DNA of 64,000 nucleotides from Paenibacillus amylolyticus (GCF_003719335.1 NZ_RIAS01000001.1:310001-374000); one strand, 5' to 3'; positions 8,681-15,347 are shown, numbered from the stretch's first letter. Program-made: numbers and translations. The notes: generated by a model not told the origin, from the letters alone.

Positions 8681-9406
8681 TTATTGAAATAAACCTTTTA
8701 AAGCCTTAACCTTTCCTCTAGCTACTGTAACTCTATAATCAGACTCCTTAAAAATTGCTGTTGAGCCAAAAATCTGATCGTCGATCCTTTCTACCCAGTA
8801 CGGATTGATTAGATTTCCATTATGCGCCGGATACAAGTGTGGCAAAGCTTCTATACAAGCTTTGTATGTGAGGGCAACAGTAAACAGTCCTTTGCTCGTA
8901 TGAAACCTCGGGACGTAATAATTAGCCTTAGGTTCCCACATATCGATATAGTAGATATCACTTGCCATAAAAAACCTACCGGGAGATAAATCTCCATTTT
9001 CTAAAATTTCAACTCCGAAAACCTGTCTCTCATCTTTTTTTAATCGTTTCACTTCTTCTACAATTTCGTTCCAGTACTTCATGTTCTTCTGATTAATTCC
9101 TGTGTGTATATCATCTTTGAAGTACGCAATCCCCCCATATGAACCAGTTAAAACTCGTTCAATATTATCAACATTAACTAAGTTGGCTCCATCAAGAAAC
9201 CTGAAGCTAGGGAATGATAATTCACACGCATTTAAAGTTGTAAGCACAGTAAAATTACCCGTTCTTGTATAAAAAAATGGGACATTGTAATTTTTAGATG
9301 GCTTCCACATTTCGATGCCCATAATATCATTTTCATAAAATGAAAAGCGAGGCCCATATGAGCCATCGCTTTGTACTTCAATACCTATGATTAACCGATC
9401 ATTCAT
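8681..9406 (-). CDS. Tandem LytTR DNA-binding regulator without receiver domain
   Basis: A 241-residue protein built of two copies of one LytTR-like domain (about 3-105 and 128-235). They align across their length: FSFYENDIMGIEMWKP with FFMASDIYYIDMWEP, YTRTGNFTVLTT with HTSKGLFTVALT, and NLVNVDNIERV with NLINPYWVERI, followed by the Ala/Phe-Lys-(D/E) strand. LytTR domains (AgrA, ComE, LytR) bind direct repeats as dimers; a two-domain chain could bind both repeats alone. There is no phosphoacceptor receiver domain. The ATG at 9406 is preferred to the TTG at 9409. It is the last gene of the agr-like operon, 6 bp after the peptide gene, and is the likely output regulator. Confidence 0.8.
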   Translation of the reverse strand: MNDRLIIGIEVQSDGSYGPRFSFYENDIMGIEMWKPSKNYNVPFFYTRTGNFTVLTTLNACELSFPSFRFLDGANLVNVDNIERVLTGSYGGIAYFKDDIHTGINQKNMKYWNEIVEEVKRLKKDERQVFGVEILENGDLSPGRFFMASDIYYIDMWEPKANYYVPRFHTSKGLFTVALTYKACIEALPHLYPAHNGNLINPYWVERIDDQIFGSTAIFKESDYRVTVARGKVKALKGLFQ

Positions 9407-9412
9407 CAAGGA

Positions 9413-9535
9413 TCACTTCTTCTTCAGTTCTTCTGGCAGTTTCATCGCTCCAACAATACTTTTTCGTTTCTTGGATGATTTTTTTGCCCCTTTAGTAAGG
9501 TCAGTACCAAGCATTCTCGCTATTTTCTGATTCAA
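9413..9535 (-). CDS. agrD: AgrD-like autoinducing peptide precursor (40 aa, no cysteine)
   Basis: A perfect AAGGAGGTG site inside the 3' end of agrB leads to a TTG at 9535 and a 40-residue peptide. Its C-terminal part, SIVGAMKLPEELKKK, matches the AgrD pattern of a ring-forming core followed by a charged tail (compare VPKEL of staphylococcal AgrD). The N-terminus (MNQKIARMLGTDLTKG) can form a short helix; the middle is strikingly Lys/Ser-rich. There is no cysteine, so the ring would need to be a Ser lactone (Ser26, with Ser20 and Ser21 as alternatives), as in Ser-based staphylococcal AIPs. Position, size and tail support the call; the mature signal is inference. Confidence 0.7.
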   Translation of the reverse strand: MNQKIARMLGTDLTKGAKKSSKKRKSIVGAMKLPEELKKK

Positions 9536-9536
9536 T

Positions 9537-10064
9537 TTAACCACCTCCTTCACGTTTTGTCCATACTGGAAGAATAAGAATGGCTTGGATAAAGAATGCC
9601 AATGATATTTCTGAAGATTTAATCAGGAAATTTCCAAGAACTAGTGAAACTGATATCCATTTCAACCACTTATCCCATTGGGTTGGATTAACATACTCAA
9701 ACTCATTCGGAGCATAGATCAACATTATTATCAGGCTTACAATATTCAACAAAATGATTGTCTCGTAATTTAAATTAATTAAAGGGATTAGTGCAGCTGC
9801 AAATCCAGTTACGATTGAACAAATCGTTATAGGCAAATGTACTCCACCAGAGAACTTCCTTATTGCAACAAATGAAAATAAAGTTATCAAGGCGCCGAGA
9901 ATGGTCCCAAACGTCACTCCTAAAATAATTGTGAGCAACAGTCCAGTATACCAATTAAGTCGCAGTCCCAGTTCGTATTCTAATATTTCAATAGTACCTG
10001 GTCCTTCTGGATCAGCTGTTTTTATGCTTACTGCGATACGCCTCGACAGCCTTTCTAATATCAC
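9537..10064 (-). CDS. agrB: AgrB-family peptide-processing membrane protease
   Basis: A 175-residue AgrB-type protein. AgrB is a membrane cysteine endopeptidase that cuts the C-terminal tail from AgrD and forms the thiolactone or lactone ring. The catalytic segment RKFSGGVHLPITIC supplies His76 and Cys82; the pair is six apart here, against seven in S. aureus (His77/Cys84). Four or five hydrophobic helices follow. The GTG start at 10064 has a GGAGG site and overlaps the preceding gene by 53 bp; its own 3' end carries the SD of the peptide gene. This tight coupling indicates one operon for sensor, processor, signal and regulator. Confidence 0.9.
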   Translation of the reverse strand: MILERLSRRIAVSIKTADPEGPGTIEILEYELGLRLNWYTGLLLTIILGVTFGTILGALITLFSFVAIRKFSGGVHLPITICSIVTGFAAALIPLINLNYETIILLNIVSLIIMLIYAPNEFEYVNPTQWDKWLKWISVSLVLGNFLIKSSEISLAFFIQAILILPVWTKREGGG

Positions 10065-10722
10065 CCTGCTCCCTCCTCACTGAAAAGAAGTATGAAATTC
10101 CGAAGGTAACAAGCGCTAATATTAACAACCCTGTCGGTTCTGATCGGTATAGCAAAATTAAAATCATACAAATTGTTATTGCGGAAAACATCGTACCAAT
10201 TAAATAGGAAAGGTTTGTCTTAGACAGATAATTTTCTTTGATAAGAAAATCATGAGGAGGTCTTATAATAAAAGAAAAACCAAAATCAAACAGAGAAAAG
10301 ATAAAACAGATTACATATGTAACTAAGATTGAAGATAACTGCAATAAATAAACTAGACTTCCTTCATTCTGTTGAATAATACTTGCGTGCATCACGTCCA
10401 TCCACTCGAAGATGTGATATATACCCATTTGTATTGCTGCATACGCCGAAATTCCAGCGCCAGCAATAAATGATGAAATATGTGATTTTAATTCCATACC
10501 AAAACGTAAAAAAAGTATGAAGAAAATATATTGAAAAGGTAAATCCAACTTAGGTAATTCTAACGTTATACGCATCATGTACGAGAATGAAGCTATAAAA
10601 ATAATGAACACAAATATTTTTCCAGCAAACTCTCGAACCGGCAACATGTATAGCTTTAGGATAATTAACAACATAGCCAGAGCGTCAAAAATGCCGATTG
10701 AGACATAAATAATACTGTTCAA
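10012..10722 (-). CDS. Multi-span membrane protein, sensor-like (AgrC-type input without kinase)
   Basis: A 236-residue protein with about six or seven transmembrane helices spread along its length and a short basic cytosolic tail (RREQGDIRKAVEAYRSK). It is the first gene of the agr-like operon, where a receptor would be expected, and its topology resembles the sensor half of AgrC-type histidine kinases; no HATPase or DHp segment follows. It may bind the peptide and hold or release the LytTR regulator, as the membrane partners of kinase-free LytTR regulatory systems in streptococci do. That role is inference. TTG start at 10722 with AGGATGGTG upstream; overlaps agrB by 53 bp. Confidence 0.65.
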   Translation of the reverse strand: MNSIIYVSIGIFDALAMLLIILKLYMLPVREFAGKIFVFIIFIASFSYMMRITLELPKLDLPFQYIFFILFLRFGMELKSHISSFIAGAGISAYAAIQMGIYHIFEWMDVMHASIIQQNEGSLVYLLQLSSILVTYVICFIFSLFDFGFSFIIRPPHDFLIKENYLSKTNLSYLIGTMFSAITICMILILLYRSEPTGLLILALVTFGISYFFSVRREQGDIRKAVEAYRSKHKNS

Positions 10723-10873
10723 ATCTACACCATCCTACTTAAATAACTTTTAAAGATATTATAAAGGAGGATGTGGCAATTCCATAGCCAAAATCATACA
10801 AATGCATACTTTTACCAAAATAAGTTGTTAACATGATGCTTGATCACTGCCTGCACCTAACATCAAATTATCA

Positions 10874-11158
10874 TCAATATTGAGTCCAATAATCAATGTT
10901 AGCTGGAGAAGTAGTAGCCTTCACTTTAGGCCTATCTTCTTCACGTTCCCAGCCTTCCAAAATGACGATATTAGACGTATTTGACCTGTCTTCCCAATGA
11001 ATGTATTGTTGCTTAACAAGAACGTCCAGAGCAGCAGATACATCCGTTTTACTTTTACCTGTTTTCACTGTTAACTCATGGATTGTAGGGAACCGTCTTC
11101 GTCCACCTTTATAGTTATATAAGATACGGAGTACCTTGCGTTGAAAGTCCGTTAGCAC
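10874..11158 (-). CDS. Winged-helix regulator (LexA N-domain-like), SOS-controlled
   Basis: A 94-residue protein whose first 65 residues look like a LexA-type winged helix (LTDFQRKVLRILYNYKGG ... PTIHELTVKTGKSKTDVSAALDVLVKQQYIHWED). There is no S24 protease domain; the last 25 residues are a polar tail. The GTG start has AGAGGTG upstream. The promoter contains a near-perfect LexA box, so the gene should be derepressed by DNA damage. A small DNA-damage-induced regulator in a prophage could act as an antirepressor or a switch between programmes; target unknown. Confidence 0.75.
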   Translation of the reverse strand: MLTDFQRKVLRILYNYKGGRRRFPTIHELTVKTGKSKTDVSAALDVLVKQQYIHWEDRSNTSNIVILEGWEREEDRPKVKATTSPANIDYWTQY

Positions 11159-11175
11159 AAAATCACCTCTGTTTT

Positions 11176-11205
11176 ATTATACACGAACATACGTTCTCTA
11201 ATCAA
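11176..11205 (-). promoter_or_regulatory. SOS promoter with LexA/DinR box in the spacer
   Basis: On the minus strand: -35 TTGATT (11205-11200), an 18-bp spacer, -10 TATAAT (11181-11176). The spacer holds the LexA box, read on the plus strand as CGAACATACGTTCT (11184-11197), 13 of 14 positions fitting the Bacillus consensus CGAACRNRYGTTYG. Repressor binding there would occlude the promoter of the winged-helix gene. I see no second promoter in the 11206-11395 interval toward the ligase beyond a TATAAT at about 11371. Confidence 0.8.
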
Positions 11206-11395
11206 CAACAAAAATACCCAGTCAATTTGACTAGGCACATTAATAGTAGCACTCATAGGAGAGAGAGTAATATCATCATTCCCGTTTAATTTAAGTTTAT
11301 TCCTCTTTTCAATACTATTTGCTTTGCCTCACCTCCATAACTTACCGTCTCCATACTTTATATCAAGGCGGTATAATTAGCTTGAGGTGTTATTT

Positions 11396-12253
11396 ATGTT
11401 TATTAGTCCAATGTTATTAGAAACAGCACCAGGCCCATTCTCGCATTCGGATTACATCTTCGAACCGAAAGTTGATGGGCATCGGTTGATATATTCGCAA
11501 AAGTCGGGCAATGTCCGATTATATACACGTCACAACAATGACTGTACCCGTCAGTACCCCGAACTGCAGTTACCTTTTGACGTTGACATTGTCTTGGACG
11601 GAGAGGTGGCTTGCACCGATCCAGAAACGGGGATAAATGACTTTGAGGGTGTTATGAGCCGATTCAGTACACGTCAGCATTCAAAGGTTCAGCAGCTAAC
11701 CAAGACGCTGCCTGCCACGTTCGCCATATTTGATATCCTTCAATACCAGGGCACCGACCTGCGTAAGCTTCCTCTTATGGAGCGCAAAGCAATCCTTCAC
11801 AACCTACCTCTTCCCTCTTCAAGCTTTGGAGTAGTTCCACACATTGAAGGAGCTGGCGAGGAATTATACACTCAAATTGAAGCCATGGGCATGGAAGGTG
11901 TAGTTGGCAAGCGTAAGGACAGCCAGTACGTCAGTAGACGCTCCAAGGACTGGCAAAAGGTCATTAACTGGTCTTATACTGATGTTTATATCACTGGGTA
12001 TCGCAAATCTGAATTCGGATGGCTGGTTGCTGTCCCAAACCCGTCCGGCAAGTTGCGACCAGCTGGGATAATTGAGCATGGCCCCGGCCCAAAGCACAAG
12101 AAAGCTTTTTATGGTGTATGTCAACAGCTCGTTACTGGCGAAGACAAGAACCACGTATACCTGGAGCCCCGGATTCAAGCAAGGGTGAAGATGCGGAACT
12201 GGACCAAATCAGGCTTGCTACGCATACCAGTGTTTGATCAATTTATCGTGTGA
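11396..12253 (+). CDS. ATP-dependent DNA ligase (LigD ligase-domain type)
   Basis: A 285-residue, single-domain-type ATP-dependent DNA ligase. The adenylation motif KxDGxR is present as EPKVDGHR near residue 25, followed by YTRHNNDCTRQYPEL (motif Ia region), LDGEVACTD (motif III) and EGVVGKRKDSQY (motif IV, about 163-174); the C-terminal OB-fold segment is short. It seals nicks using ATP and resembles the ligase module of bacterial NHEJ LigD rather than NAD-dependent LigA. The ATG at 11396 is supported by GAGGTG; an in-frame GTG lies 9 nt earlier. The gene is plus-strand and probably phage cargo, in a group with a SRAP protein that also concerns damaged DNA. Confidence 0.88.
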   Translation: MFISPMLLETAPGPFSHSDYIFEPKVDGHRLIYSQKSGNVRLYTRHNNDCTRQYPELQLPFDVDIVLDGEVACTDPETGINDFEGVMSRFSTRQHSKVQQLTKTLPATFAIFDILQYQGTDLRKLPLMERKAILHNLPLPSSSFGVVPHIEGAGEELYTQIEAMGMEGVVGKRKDSQYVSRRSKDWQKVINWSYTDVYITGYRKSEFGWLVAVPNPSGKLRPAGIIEHGPGPKHKKAFYGVCQQLVTGEDKNHVYLEPRIQARVKMRNWTKSGLLRIPVFDQFIV

Positions 12254-12261
12254 TTTAAAAG

Positions 12262-12294
12262 TAAAATCCCACCGGCATATGCCGATGGGATTTT
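12262..12294. terminator. Bidirectional terminator
   Basis: Long stem AAAATCCCACCGGCA / TGCCGATGGGATTTT at 12263-12294, A/T-rich on both sides, between the converging ligase and HTH genes. Confidence 0.85.
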
Positions 12295-12311
12295 ATATTT
12301 CCGCTCTGTAT

Positions 12312-12539
12312 TCATTCGTATGGTCTGTACTTTTCACGCAACTGCTCCGCCTCTCGATTCCTTGCCTCAACATCCGATTTGAGAAAGAGACGAACTGACC
12401 CGGACTCTTTTATAGGAAGCAGTTTCTTACGCCTCACCAATGAAGAAAGGTTCTGCTTTGATCCACCAAGCATCTCCACCGCTTCGCTTGCTGTTAATAC
12501 GTTCTCTTGTATGATGCGGATCAGTTCATCCCGTTCCAT
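12312..12539 (-). CDS. Small MerR/excisionase-like HTH protein
   Basis: A 75-residue protein with an N-terminal HTH (LTASEAVEMLGGSKQNLSSLVRRKKLLPIKESGSVRLFLKSDV) in the arrangement of MerR-superfamily and helix-turn-helix 17/excisionase proteins: recognition helix, then a wing (SGSVRLF), then a coil (ARNREAEQLREKY). The ATG at 12539 has GAGGTG at 6 nt. That SD overlaps the stop of the 31-aa peptide gene upstream, so the two are co-transcribed. Possibly an excisionase or a local regulator. Confidence 0.65.
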   Translation of the reverse strand: MERDELIRIIQENVLTASEAVEMLGGSKQNLSSLVRRKKLLPIKESGSVRLFLKSDVEARNREAEQLREKYRPYE

Positions 12540-12543
12540 CAAA

Positions 12544-12639
12544 TCACCTCGTAATCAATATTACCATTGTAGCGACACTTAGACCCAATGAAAGCAAGCT
12601 AATGATCAAAGTCACTTTAGTTATTTTTGACATACTCAT
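12544..12639 (-). CDS. 31-residue hydrophobic peptide
   Basis: ATG at 12639 (second ATG at 12633) encodes 31 residues, MSMSKITKVTLIISLLSLG and on, almost entirely one transmembrane helix. A GGGAG lies about 11 nt upstream. Its stop codon falls in the SD of the downstream HTH gene, the usual sign of translational coupling. Similar peptides are found as phage-encoded membrane peptides or type I toxins; no family assigned. Confidence 0.4.
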   Translation of the reverse strand: MSMSKITKVTLIISLLSLGLSVATMVILITR

Positions 12640-12664
12640 GATTATACATGCTCCCTTCGCGCTA

Positions 12665-12673
12665 TGCTATAAT
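12665..12673 (+). promoter_or_regulatory. Extended -10 promoter facing the 39-aa gene and SRAP
   Basis: TGCTATAAT is a consensus extended -10. Transcription would start near 12680, run through an inverted repeat (CACGGTCGG 12699-12707 / CCGACCGTG 12721-12729, loop 13 nt, no T tract), pass antisense across the 39-aa gene and could continue into the SRAP gene at 12995. Confidence 0.5.
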
Positions 12674-12746
12674 AAGGGAGAGAAAGATAAGGAACTCACA
12701 CGGTCGGCCTTTGGGATTAACCGACCGTGCTTGCCTCAAGTCCCGC

Positions 12747-12866
12747 CTATCGGCGAAGGACTATGATGAGGTTGACTACTGCGGTAAGCAAGCTGACAAT
12801 GGCCGTGAGAAGCGTAACCAGCTTGTCTACCGGGAGTTCCTTTTTCTTTCTCTTTTTTCTCTTCAT
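12747..12866 (-). CDS. 39-residue cationic membrane peptide (type I toxin-like)
   Basis: A textbook CAGGAGGTGAGAAC site precedes ATG 12866. The peptide has a strongly basic N-terminus (MKRKKRKKKELPVDK) and a single hydrophobic helix (LVTLLTAIVSLLTAVVNLII) ending in LRR. This small, cationic, single-span plan is shared by many phage-borne holin-like peptides and type I toxins of Bacillota. Its promoter is strong and overlaps a palindrome, and a promoter on the other strand would produce RNA antisense to the whole gene. The toxin role is inference. Confidence 0.6.
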   Translation of the reverse strand: MKRKKRKKKELPVDKLVTLLTAIVSLLTAVVNLIIVLRR

Positions 12867-12885
12867 GTTCTCACCTCCTGATAAT

Positions 12886-12921
12886 AATATACCATACCTA
12901 TTTACCTAAGTCAATAGGTAT
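12886..12921 (-). promoter_or_regulatory. Strong sigma-A promoter with palindromic operator
   Basis: On the minus strand: TTGACT (12914-12909), 17-bp spacer, TATATT (12891-12886). The predicted start is only about a dozen bases from the ATG, so the SD sits at the 5' end of the mRNA. Inverted repeat ATACCTATT (12894-12902) / AATAGGTAT (12913-12921) covers the -35 and spacer and is a likely repressor site. Confidence 0.7.
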
Positions 12922-12994
12922 ATTGATCATGATTAGGTTTATGGAAACAAAAAAGGACGCTGCATTGTGCATGACAATACTGGAGGTGTTCCGT

Positions 12995-13669
12995 ATGTGT
13001 GGAAGATTTACAATCACTGATCCTTTGGACGCGATCATGGACAGGTACATGGCCTCGATAGCAGAAGGGTTCGAATACAGACCAAATTACAACGCAGCAC
13101 CTATGCAATATATCCCGACAATTATTGCTGGCAAGGACGGTAAAAATAAGTTGGGTTCTCTTAGATGGGGTCTCGTCCCTTCCTGGGCAAAGGATGACAA
13201 GATCGGGAACAAGATGATTAATGCTCGGATGGAGACACTTGCTGAGAAACCAGCCTTCAAACGCCTGATCAGTTCAAAACGTTGCATCATACCGACTAAC
13301 GGATTTTATGAGTGGAAGAAAGAAGATTCGGGAAAGCGCCCTATGCGCATTTTGATGAAGGATGAGCGTTTATTCTCGCTTGCTGGCCTGTATGATACCT
13401 GGACAGACCCAGAAGGAAACAAATTGAGTACATGTACAATCATCACAACTGAGCCTAACAGCCTGATGGAAGATATTCACAACCGTATGCCGGTGATCCT
13501 GAATCCCGATGATGAGGCAGAATGGATTGGGAGAAATAATGAAGATGTTCAATCGTTACTCAGTCTGTTGAAGCCGTATCGAGCGTCTGAGATGAGAGCA
13601 TATGAAGTACCGAAAGAAGTGGGGAACGTGCGGAATAACAATGAGGATTTAATTAAAGGAGTAAGATAA
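12995..13669 (+). CDS. SRAP-domain protein (YedK/HMCES family)
   Basis: A 224-residue SRAP (SOS response-associated peptidase-like) protein. Members form a covalent thiazolidine link between the N-terminal cysteine and abasic sites in single-stranded DNA, shielding them. The active residues are visible: MCGRF gives Cys2 after Met removal, Asn76 in NARMET, Glu106 in GFYEWKK and His162 in IHNRMP. The ATG at 12995 is required to expose Cys2 and has TGGAGGTG upstream; the frame is open 24 codons further back but that part is discarded. Length matches E. coli YedK. Phages often carry SRAP genes. It is followed by its own terminator. Confidence 0.93.
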   Translation: MCGRFTITDPLDAIMDRYMASIAEGFEYRPNYNAAPMQYIPTIIAGKDGKNKLGSLRWGLVPSWAKDDKIGNKMINARMETLAEKPAFKRLISSKRCIIPTNGFYEWKKEDSGKRPMRILMKDERLFSLAGLYDTWTDPEGNKLSTCTIITTEPNSLMEDIHNRMPVILNPDDEAEWIGRNNEDVQSLLSLLKPYRASEMRAYEVPKEVGNVRNNNEDLIKGVR

Positions 13670-13672
13670 AAA

Positions 13673-13710
13673 ACGAGCAGGAGAGATAGTCTCACTGCTC
13701 GTTTCTTTTA
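13673..13710 (+). terminator. Terminator of the SRAP gene
   Basis: Stem ACGAGCAG / CTGCTCGT plus inner GAGA/TCTC pairing, followed by TTCTTTT on the plus strand. Confidence 0.8.
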
Positions 13711-13733
13711 ATGGTAATGTTCCGCCTTGTGTG

Positions 13734-14261
13734 CTAGTAACTGCTTGTATTGATTTTACGACTCTCTAATGCAAATTCCATTAACTTCCCTTCACGTTCA
13801 TCCATGAGTTCCAAAATATCAATAAGCAATGGTTCTAGTTCTTGAATAATTGCATCCCCTTTAGGTGCCCCTTTTCTGAACTTAAAAAAGTGTTTAGTCC
13901 CCCGATCACTCTCGAAATACCCCGACTTGTCCCAACGAGATACATCCCCATGTAAATAAATTCTACCCTTTTGTGAACCGTATTCAACTTTTTCGATTAT
14001 TTTAGCAATTCGTTCATCAAAAGGGGCAATCATTTGCTGATATAACTCTGCCTTCTTCAAAACTTTTCTTGTTTCTGGCAAGAGTTCGGGTGATGTTTCA
14101 GGGTAATCTTGCTTCAGTTTAATTTCAAATTCTAACATTCTTTGCCTTTGTTCACGTTCGAATTGTATTTTTTTCTTTCTTAAGCGAAAAGCTAATATAA
14201 CTGCAATTATAGGGAGAGAAATTAAAATCAGATACGCAGCTAAGACTATTATTAAATTCAT
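13734..14261 (-). CDS. Membrane-anchored protein, unknown
   Basis: A 175-residue protein: one N-terminal transmembrane helix (MNLIIVLAAYLILISLPIIAV region), a basic stop-transfer segment RLRKKK, a coiled stretch (about 30-60) and a soluble C-terminal domain with GRIYLHGDVSRWDKSGYFESD. An AAGGAAG site selects the ATG at 14261 rather than the one at 14279. I do not recognise the family. Probably a prophage accessory gene; the neighbour upstream at 14313 reads the same way. Confidence 0.6.
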   Translation of the reverse strand: MNLIIVLAAYLILISLPIIAVILAFRLRKKKIQFEREQRQRMLEFEIKLKQDYPETSPELLPETRKVLKKAELYQQMIAPFDERIAKIIEKVEYGSQKGRIYLHGDVSRWDKSGYFESDRGTKHFFKFRKGAPKGDAIIQELEPLLIDILELMDEREGKLMEFALESRKINTSSY

Positions 14262-14312
14262 GTTATTCTTCCTTTTCATAATTAGTGATATTATCCATAG
14301 TAAACTGCGGTT

Positions 14313-14600
14313 CTAGGACATGCTTCGATCATAAGCATTGCAAAAAGTAATTCCAATGATTTGAGTTTGTTCACAAAGTGCAAAATCTGGATGAGTCTCG
14401 ATCAAACCATAAATTACATTGGTTGCTTTTTGCACAAGGTCATCTTCTTGTAACTTAGTATCAGAATTAACTCTGACAGTTTTGTTTATGTACTCTTCTA
14501 CGTCATATTTACTAGTTTTCAGATTGATTATGACAGTATATGAGAACTGATGATTTTTGCTTTGTTCCTTTACAAGATCATTCATCGGATAATACTTCAT
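14313..14600 (-). CDS. Hypothetical small soluble protein
   Basis: A 95-residue protein (MKYYPMNDLVKEQSKNHQF...) with alternating strand/helix character and no motif I know. The ATG at 14600 has AAGGAG at good spacing; the longer frame to 14639 lacks one. It is followed 52 bp later by the membrane protein gene, so the two may be co-transcribed. Confidence 0.55.
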   Translation of the reverse strand: MKYYPMNDLVKEQSKNHQFSYTVIINLKTSKYDVEEYINKTVRVNSDTKLQEDDLVQKATNVIYGLIETHPDFALCEQTQIIGITFCNAYDRSMS

Positions 14601-14755
14601 TAAAGATTCTCCTTTCTTCAAATTACAATCATGAATCATTCTACGTTTCTACACTCGTAACCTTTTCCTGCAACAGTAAAATAATGTAGAAAGATATACC
14701 TAGGTCTGATAGACTATTGATGTTGTTAATTATTACTATATCAGGAGGAATTGCA

Positions 14756-15307
14756 TTGCGTAAAGTTACTTCTTTGTTATGTACTTTATCAATTTTATTG
14801 TGTTTAGTTGCACCTACATTGAATGCAGCTTCAGTAAACCCTAAGGCATTATTAGAGAAAAAATACCCTAGAGAACGTGTAACAGTTAGCAAGTCGGTAG
14901 ATTTAAACGGAGACAACAAGAAGGAACACTTGCTAATCACTGAATCAGGCAATTTCTATCTCATTAACTCCAAAGGAGTTATCGTACTTATAGATACAAA
15001 TTACTACAACGAAGAAGATCCTACATTTCATATACTTAATATTTCTTCAAAGGAGAAACATGTAGCGATAACGTTAGACTATCCACCTTCAAATACTCAA
15101 CTGTTTGTGTTTAAGTACCAAGATGGAACTCTTCAAAAGAAACTTTCTATTATTGGTGATGTGAGCATTAAAATATCTAAATCAGGTGAGATAAGACAAG
15201 CGCGGAAAAACTATTTCCCTGAAGGAGGATGGGATACCGCTGTGGCCTACTATAAGTGGAATAGTAAGAAAGATAAATACGTAATTTATGGTGAATTTCC
15301 ACAATAA
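14756..15307 (+). CDS. Secreted protein, unknown
   Basis: A 183-residue exported protein. AGGAGG 7 nt upstream points to the TTG at 14756, giving a clean signal peptide (RKVTSLLCTLSILLCLVAP...) with a likely cut after NAA. The mature part has a VDLNGDNKKEHLLI segment, resembling the calcium-binding FG-GAP/dockerin-like 'DxNxD' loops of secreted Paenibacillus proteins, and beta-rich remains. Plus-strand and isolated: a likely lysogenic-conversion gene. Function unknown. Confidence 0.7.
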   Translation: MRKVTSLLCTLSILLCLVAPTLNAASVNPKALLEKKYPRERVTVSKSVDLNGDNKKEHLLITESGNFYLINSKGVIVLIDTNYYNEEDPTFHILNISSKEKHVAITLDYPPSNTQLFVFKYQDGTLQKKLSIIGDVSIKISKSGEIRQARKNYFPEGGWDTAVAYYKWNSKKDKYVIYGEFPQ

Positions 15308-15312
15308 ATAAA

Positions 15313-15347
15313 TAAGTCTCCACTCTAGTAATAATTGGTGGAGACTT
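15313..15347 (+). terminator. Hairpin after the secreted-protein gene
   Basis: AAGTCTCCAC / GTGGAGACTT with a 15-nt loop directly after the stop codon; weak as a terminator because no T tract follows. Confidence 0.4.

Noticed and set aside
10735..10810. AAAGGAGG followed by ATG on the plus strand upstream of the sensor-like gene
   Set aside because: The ATG overlaps the SD and the frame has only about 20 codons, so translation is unlikely.
10723..10873. LytTR-type direct repeats (GATGTTAGG ... CATGTTAAC)
   Set aside because: Spacing of about 29 bp and poor match to the known 9-bp repeats; too weak to report as sites.
12648..12909. Plus-strand frames of 60-77 codons
   Set aside because: They are antisense to the 39-aa peptide, which has an ideal SD and promoter on the other strand.
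14641..14952. 103-codon minus-strand frame
   Set aside because: Antisense to the N-terminus of the secreted protein at 14756, which has a signal peptide and a good SD.
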